A DNA stretch of 64,000 nt from CBDDLD01 sp965250025 (GTDB lineage: Bacteria > Bacteroidota > Bacteroidia > Flavobacteriales > Flavobacteriaceae): NCBI GenBank assembly GCA_965250025.1, contig OZ252283.1:744001-808000 (forward strand), in the 5' to 3' direction. Each line of letters opens with the position of its first letter. Position 1 is the stretch's first letter. Below, piece after piece: positions 61,995 to 64,000 of this stretch. The notes beneath the pieces were generated by a model, which saw only the letters and a list, made by a program, of their open reading frames with translations, made no database searches and was not told the DNA's origin. A program made the position numbers and the translations under genes.

Positions 61995-62792
61995 TTATTT
62001 GAAATCGCGTTGTCTTTTGGCTTCAAAAATAAGTATTCCTGCAGCAACGGAAACATTCATAGAATCAATAACACCTTGCATAGGTATAATGACATTTTGA
62101 GTTGAAGCTTTCAACCATGCTTCTGTTAATCCTGTAGCTTCAGTACCAACTACTATTGCTGTCGGTAAGGTGTAATCTTGAAGATGATACGGTTCGGAAG
62201 CTTGCAATGCGGCACAAAATATGTTGAAATTATAATGTTTTAAAAAAGCAATAACTTCTGCTGTACTTGCAGTGGCTATTTCATTGGTAAACACACAACC
62301 TACACTAGATCGAATGATGTTTGGGTTATAGAGATCCGATTTTGGATTCGCAATAATAACAGCGTCTGCATTTGCAGCATCTGCTGTTCTTAATAGCGCG
62401 CCTATATTTCCAGGTTTTTCCGGAGCTTCAGCTATTAGAATGAGTGGGTTCTTTGAAGTGAGTTTAAGGCTTTCAAGGTCATGATTTTTAGACGATACCA
62501 AAGCAATTACGCCTTCGGTAGTTTCCCTATGTGCCAGTTTTTGAAAGACTTCTTTAGAGATTTCTATGACCTCTATATGATAACGTGCCATAGCCTTGGC
62601 CTCACTTTCAGAAAACAGATCTTGATAGTAGAGGAGGGTTTGAATCTTGTAACCGCCTTTAATGGCTAAAGAAAGTTCACGCTTACCTTCAATAATAAAT
62701 AGGTTAGCCTTTTTACGTTCGCGAGACTTTTCTTTTAACAGTACAATTCGTTTAACCAGAGGGTTTTGAACACTACTTATAATTTTTGCCAT
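61995..62792 (-). CDS. SpoU/TrmH-family RNA 2'-O-methyltransferase
   Basis: The 265-residue protein has the N-terminal substrate-binding segment MAKIISSVQNPLVKRIVLLK and the SpoU motifs EAPEKPGNIGALLRTADAAN (motif 1), TAIVVGTEATGLTEAWL (motif 2) and VIIPMQGVIDSMNVSVAAGIL (motif 3), which form the trefoil-knot SAM site. It methylates rRNA or tRNA at a 2'-OH; the target base is not decided by sequence. The M48 peptidase gene follows. A TAAATTTG -7 element lies 30 bases upstream. Confidence 0.94.
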   Translation of the reverse strand: MAKIISSVQNPLVKRIVLLKEKSRERKKANLFIIEGKRELSLAIKGGYKIQTLLYYQDLFSESEAKAMARYHIEVIEISKEVFQKLAHRETTEGVIALVSSKNHDLESLKLTSKNPLILIAEAPEKPGNIGALLRTADAANADAVIIANPKSDLYNPNIIRSSVGCVFTNEIATASTAEVIAFLKHYNFNIFCAALQASEPYHLQDYTLPTAIVVGTEATGLTEAWLKASTQNVIIPMQGVIDSMNVSVAAGILIFEAKRQRDFK

Positions 62793-62822
62793 TGAATACC
62801 AGTTCTAATGCGATGATTTTTG

Positions 62823-62830
62823 CAAATTTA
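62823..62830 (-). promoter_or_regulatory. -7 element of the SpoU gene
   Basis: TAAATTTG on the minus strand fits TAnnTTTG, 30 bases before the ATG at 62792. Confidence 0.4.
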
Positions 62831-62949
62831 CATTATTCCTTAAGAACTATTTTAGGCATTTTTTTAGAGAAAAAAATGATTTGATCCTTATGTAGCTTTT
62901 TTTGTTTAACTTGTTTCTCTATTTTAAAGATCAACCAAATTTTGTTATT

Positions 62950-64000
62950 GTGAAGCGACAACTACTCGTTCTGTTTTTAAGCATTTTTTCATTTTACGGA
63001 TTTTCTCAAGTCGATTTAGGAGAAGACATTACAGCTTGTGAAGGGAGCACGGTTATTTTAGATGCCACAACAACAGGAGCAAGTACGTATTTATGGTACT
63101 TTGAAGGATTTCCAATCGCTGGTGAAACTAATGCAACGTTAAGTGTTCATACCTCTGGAGAATATATTGTACAGGTATTTATATCCTCACAAATTATATA
63201 TCAGGACGAAATATTGGTAACATTTATTCCCGGACCTCCCGTAGCTAATCCTACGGATTTAGTAGTTTGTGATCCTGATGGTGATGGTTATGCCAGTGTT
63301 GATTTAACGGTTAAAAGTGATGAGATAGCCAATGGTATTGCTGGTCTTAGTATTACATATCACGAAACGCAAGCGGATGCTGAAGCCGATGTAAACGCCT
63401 TAGTAACTCCATATACAAATATCACTAATCCTCAAACGATATATGCCAGAGCTGAAGGTATAGATTGTTATTCGGTAGTGAGTTTTACATTGATAGTAGA
63501 TGCTTCTTGTGGCGATACTCAAGTCATCTGTGGACCAACGCCTTTAGTAATTACGGAGTGTTATTCGAGTGGCTATGAGTGGCAATATAATTTCATTAGT
63601 AATGAAGGATCACCCTTAACAGTGACCTTTACTTCAGGGCAATTGGATGTCAATACCGAACGTGTTATCATATACGATTCGGATGGTAGCATTGAGTTAT
63701 ATAATGGGACTAATAATGGGGATCTTAACGGGCTAACTGTGGTATCAACAGGCGATCGTATTTCGGTTCGTATTGAAGCATATAGCACTAGTTGTGAAGC
63801 TGGTGATGTGCCGCCAATAGGTTTTGAGGTATCGTGTTCTGAATTTGTTGGGGCCATTACAGGAGCTGCTTTTTATGATGAAAATTCAGATGATGTTTTT
63901 GATGACGAAGAGTTTAGATTTAGAAATGGGTATTACACTTATGAGGTTAATAATGATGGTGTGATCCATGAGATTAATTCTTCAAGCGGTAAGTATTATA
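62950..64000 (+). CDS. Secreted module-bearing protein, cut by window edge
   Basis: GTG at 62950 opens a frame of 350 visible codons that continues past the right edge. It starts with a signal peptide (KRQLLVLFLSIFSFYGFS-QVDL). An Ig-like domain (TACEGSTVILDA ... TYLWYFEG, ~25-100) and one ~94-residue module follow. The module starts with VVCDPDGDGYASVDLTVKSD (C107) and has YHETQADAEADVNAL and PQTIYARAEG. A CUB-like region (~190-300) and ITGAAFYDENSDDVF come next. The module matches those of the type B proteins at 13106-28264, so a C-terminal T9SS sorting domain is expected beyond the edge. No ATG lies near, so GTG is the likely start. Confidence 0.75.
   Translation, partial: MKRQLLVLFLSIFSFYGFSQVDLGEDITACEGSTVILDATTTGASTYLWYFEGFPIAGETNATLSVHTSGEYIVQVFISSQIIYQDEILVTFIPGPPVANPTDLVVCDPDGDGYASVDLTVKSDEIANGIAGLSITYHETQADAEADVNALVTPYTNITNPQTIYARAEGIDCYSVVSFTLIVDASCGDTQVICGPTPLVITECYSSGYEWQYNFISNEGSPLTVTFTSGQLDVNTERVIIYDSDGSIELYNGTNNGDLNGLTVVSTGDRISVRIEAYSTSCEAGDVPPIGFEVSCSEFVGAITGAAFYDENSDDVFDDEEFRFRNGYYTYEVNNDGVIHEINSSSGKYY

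Overview
The window is typical chromosomal DNA of a marine-type member of the Flavobacteriaceae (Bacteroidota). The base composition is AT-rich. Promoters fit the Bacteroidota TAnnTTTG -7 element. Many secreted proteins end in type IX secretion system (T9SS) sorting domains, both type A (PNPxxN ... GxYLxK) and type B (FFTPNGDGxND ... GHFALRR). DUF5606, DUF349, OstA-like and tandem DUF368 genes are also family hallmarks. I see no tRNA, rRNA, CRISPR array or intact insertion sequence.

Layout. 1-12761: secreted and lipid-anchored proteins (two related YD-like proteins, an alpha/beta hydrolase, an S41 peptidase, two T9SS type A proteins) around a beta-propeller sensor kinase/LuxR regulator pair. 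13106-30027: five large T9SS type B surface proteins on the minus strand. They are built from a recurring ~94-residue module and lie directly downstream of an ABC-2 transporter pair. Two neighbouring genes share a seemingly identical 1262-bp C-terminal cassette. 30194-33606: an orphan secreted protein, a pRiA4b ORF-3-like protein, heme A synthase and CCA-adding enzyme. 33781-40679: a lipopolysaccharide core cluster (methyltransferase, six glycosyltransferases including a WaaE-like and a GT9 heptosyltransferase, and a Kdo-kinase-like protein), followed by dapD. 41726-43983: ruvX, def, a DUF5606 gene and mazG. 44286-47217: a three-gene unit with an LCIB-type carbonic anhydrase, an unrecognised partner and a Tat-exported PhoX-like lipoprotein, behind a structured intergenic region. 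47279-60671: a long minus-strand run (spoT, a Fur-family gene, purA, OstA-like, class III aminotransferase, TPR, two DUF368, aroE, DUF349). 60754-62792: M48 peptidase and SpoU rRNA methyltransferase. 62950-64000: the start of another module-bearing secreted protein.

How it fits together. Most of the window serves the cell envelope: T9SS-delivered surface proteins, lipopolysaccharide core synthesis and transport (GT cluster, OstA-like), recycling of the undecaprenyl-phosphate carrier (DUF368/PopT family) and precursors for peptidoglycan or aromatic amino acids (dapD, aroE). The points most worth following are: the sensor kinase whose reading frame has no ATG/GTG/TTG before residue 101 and appears to start at ATA; the duplicated C-terminal cassette; the LCIB carbonic anhydrase with its unknown partner; the intergenic RNA-like structure upstream of it; and a recurrent 19-nt spacing between the -7 element and the start codon.
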